This document shows, piece after piece, positions 63,224 through 64,000 of a stretch of DNA of 64,000 nucleotides. How positions within the stretch are numbered: the stretch's first letter is position 1; every line of letters starts with the position of its first letter. A program made the position numbers and the translations under genes. Source of the DNA: Bacteroidia bacterium. GTDB lineage: Bacteria > Bacteroidota > Bacteroidia > Bacteroidales > Paludibacteraceae. The stretch lies in the NCBI GenBank assembly GCA_009930305.1, contig RZYM01000001.1, positions 1 through 64,000 of the forward strand. Direction: 5' to 3'. The notes under the pieces were generated by a model. The model saw only the letters and a program-made list of their open reading frames with translations, had not been told where the DNA came from and ran no database searches.

Positions 63224-64000
63224 CTATTTTGCAGGCGTTGCTGGCGCTGCTTGAACTGCTTTTGATTTTTTCTTTGCTATATCATAAGAGATAGGAACTG
63301 CGATAAATAATGTTGAGTACGTCCCTACTAATACACCAACCATTAATGCAAATACAAATCCGCGAATTGTTTCACCACCCAATATAAATATTACCAACAA
63401 AACTATAAAAGTAGAGAATGAGGTACTAAAAGTACGAATTAAGGTTGCATTTACTGCTTCATTAATAACCTCCTTTTGATTACGTTTAGGGAAGTTCGTT
63501 TTTAACTCACGCACACGATCAAATACTACCACGGTATCATTAATTGAATAACCGATTACCGTTAGAATTGCAGCAATAAATGACTGATCGATTTCCATTG
63601 AGAATGGCATAATGGTGTAAGCTAATGAATAAATACCCAAAATAAATAGAGTATCATGTACCAATGAACTTAATGCACCAACACTATATGAAACATTTCT
63701 GAAACGAACCAAGATATACAAGAAAATTCCCAACAATGAAAAGATTACAGCCATAAATGATGCATTCTTGATATCATCAGCAATAGCCGGACCTACTTTT
63801 TGTGAACTTTGTACACCTAAAGATGAAACATTAGCATCTGTAGACAATTCAGCCTTCCCGTTATCTACAATATATCCCTTAATAAACATTTCCTTTGACA
63901 CACCATTTTTTGCCAATTTTGGTTGTAAAGATTTATAGATAATGTCTTCAACTTCATCATCAATAGTTTTAGAGTCATCTGCAATCTTATAGTTTGTAGA
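63224..64000 (-). CDS. secDF: Protein translocase subunit SecDF, C-terminal (SecF) part; 5' part beyond the right edge
   Basis: 259 codons are visible and the frame is open to the window edge, so the N-terminal SecD part lies outside. The segment VGPAIADDIKNASFMAVIFSLL begins the SecF membrane domain. The conserved VIGYSINDTVVVFDRVRE and NATLIRTFSTSFST follow, then the last helices and a basic Ala/Pro-rich tail. SecDF uses the proton gradient to help pull proteins through SecYEG. The fused SecD-SecF form is typical of Bacteroidota, but the fusion itself is inferred because only the end is seen. Confidence 0.9.
   Translation of the reverse strand, partial: STNYKIADDSKTIDDEVEDIIYKSLQPKLAKNGVSKEMFIKGYIVDNGKAELSTDANVSSLGVQSSQKVGPAIADDIKNASFMAVIFSLLGIFLYILVRFRNVSYSVGALSSLVHDTLFILGIYSLAYTIMPFSMEIDQSFIAAILTVIGYSINDTVVVFDRVRELKTNFPKRNQKEVINEAVNATLIRTFSTSFSTFIVLLVIFILGGETIRGFVFALMVGVLVGTYSTLFIAVPISYDIAKKKSKAVQAAPATPAK

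Overview
The window is a low-GC chromosome segment from a member of the Bacteroidota, most likely the order Bacteroidales. Pointers are a C-terminal type IX secretion (T9SS) sorting domain on a secreted amylase, Bacteroidota-specific families (DUF4271, DUF5687-like exporters, DUF6242, DUF7033, TGS-domain nucleoside kinase), IspG with an inserted domain, fused SecDF, and upstream sequences that repeatedly fit the Bacteroides sigma-ABfr promoter (TTG, about 19-21 bases, TAnnTTTG) rather than the E. coli -35/-10 pattern.

Layout. 1-4449 (minus): 5' part of a giant repeat-rich adhesin running off the left edge. 5067-7131: asd and aroB, overlapping. 7167-15682: a putative genomic island. It carries one unrecognised regulatory-domain protein and a tightly packed carotenoid operon (crtB, idi, lipocalin, cruF-like hydratase, acyltransferase, glycosyltransferase, TPR protein, crtI). 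A 12-base copy of the 3' end of tRNA-Arg(CCT) lies at its far end, the geometry expected of tRNA-targeted integration. 15671-23300 (mostly minus): tRNA-Arg, a DUF7033 deacetylase-like gene, radC, rpsT, tRNA-Glu, a PAP2-like protein, ackA, pta, xerD and an acyltransferase. 23377-26716: a CYTH protein, a lipoprotein gene broken by an amber codon, then argE, argB and trmH. 26812-34404 (plus): DUF4271, hemD, rnpA, uvrA, recX, a thioredoxin-fold protein, pssA and yidD. 34407-46928: Na/Pi symporter, nucleoside kinase, and a murF-ispG-DUF1846-DMT operon, then DUF6242, coaD, rpiB and aroA. 47125-52039: pckA, parE, a small membrane protein and a BASS-like transporter. 52070-59249: a TPR lipoprotein, then a six-gene membrane exporter cluster inserted between two copies of an 84-base promoter segment, then a radical SAM/SPASM gene. 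59382-64000 (minus): an FGE-like lipoprotein, a T9SS-secreted GH13 amylase and the SecF end of secDF.

How the parts work together. Most of the window is housekeeping: shikimate pathway (aroB, aroA), arginine synthesis, acetate fermentation (pta-ackA), PEP carboxykinase, MEP isoprenoid synthesis (ispG), wall synthesis (murF) and DNA repair. The island draws IPP/DMAPP into a carotenoid that is predicted to be hydroxylated, glycosylated and acylated; no cyclase or ketolase is visible.

The two parts most worth following are the tRNA-flanked carotenoid island and the exporter cluster. The latter looks like a DUF5687 ABC permease split into one N-terminal-half protein and three divergent C-terminal-half paralogues, placed behind a duplicated copy of the radical SAM gene's promoter and first codons. 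All assignments are read by eye from sequence; no database search was run.
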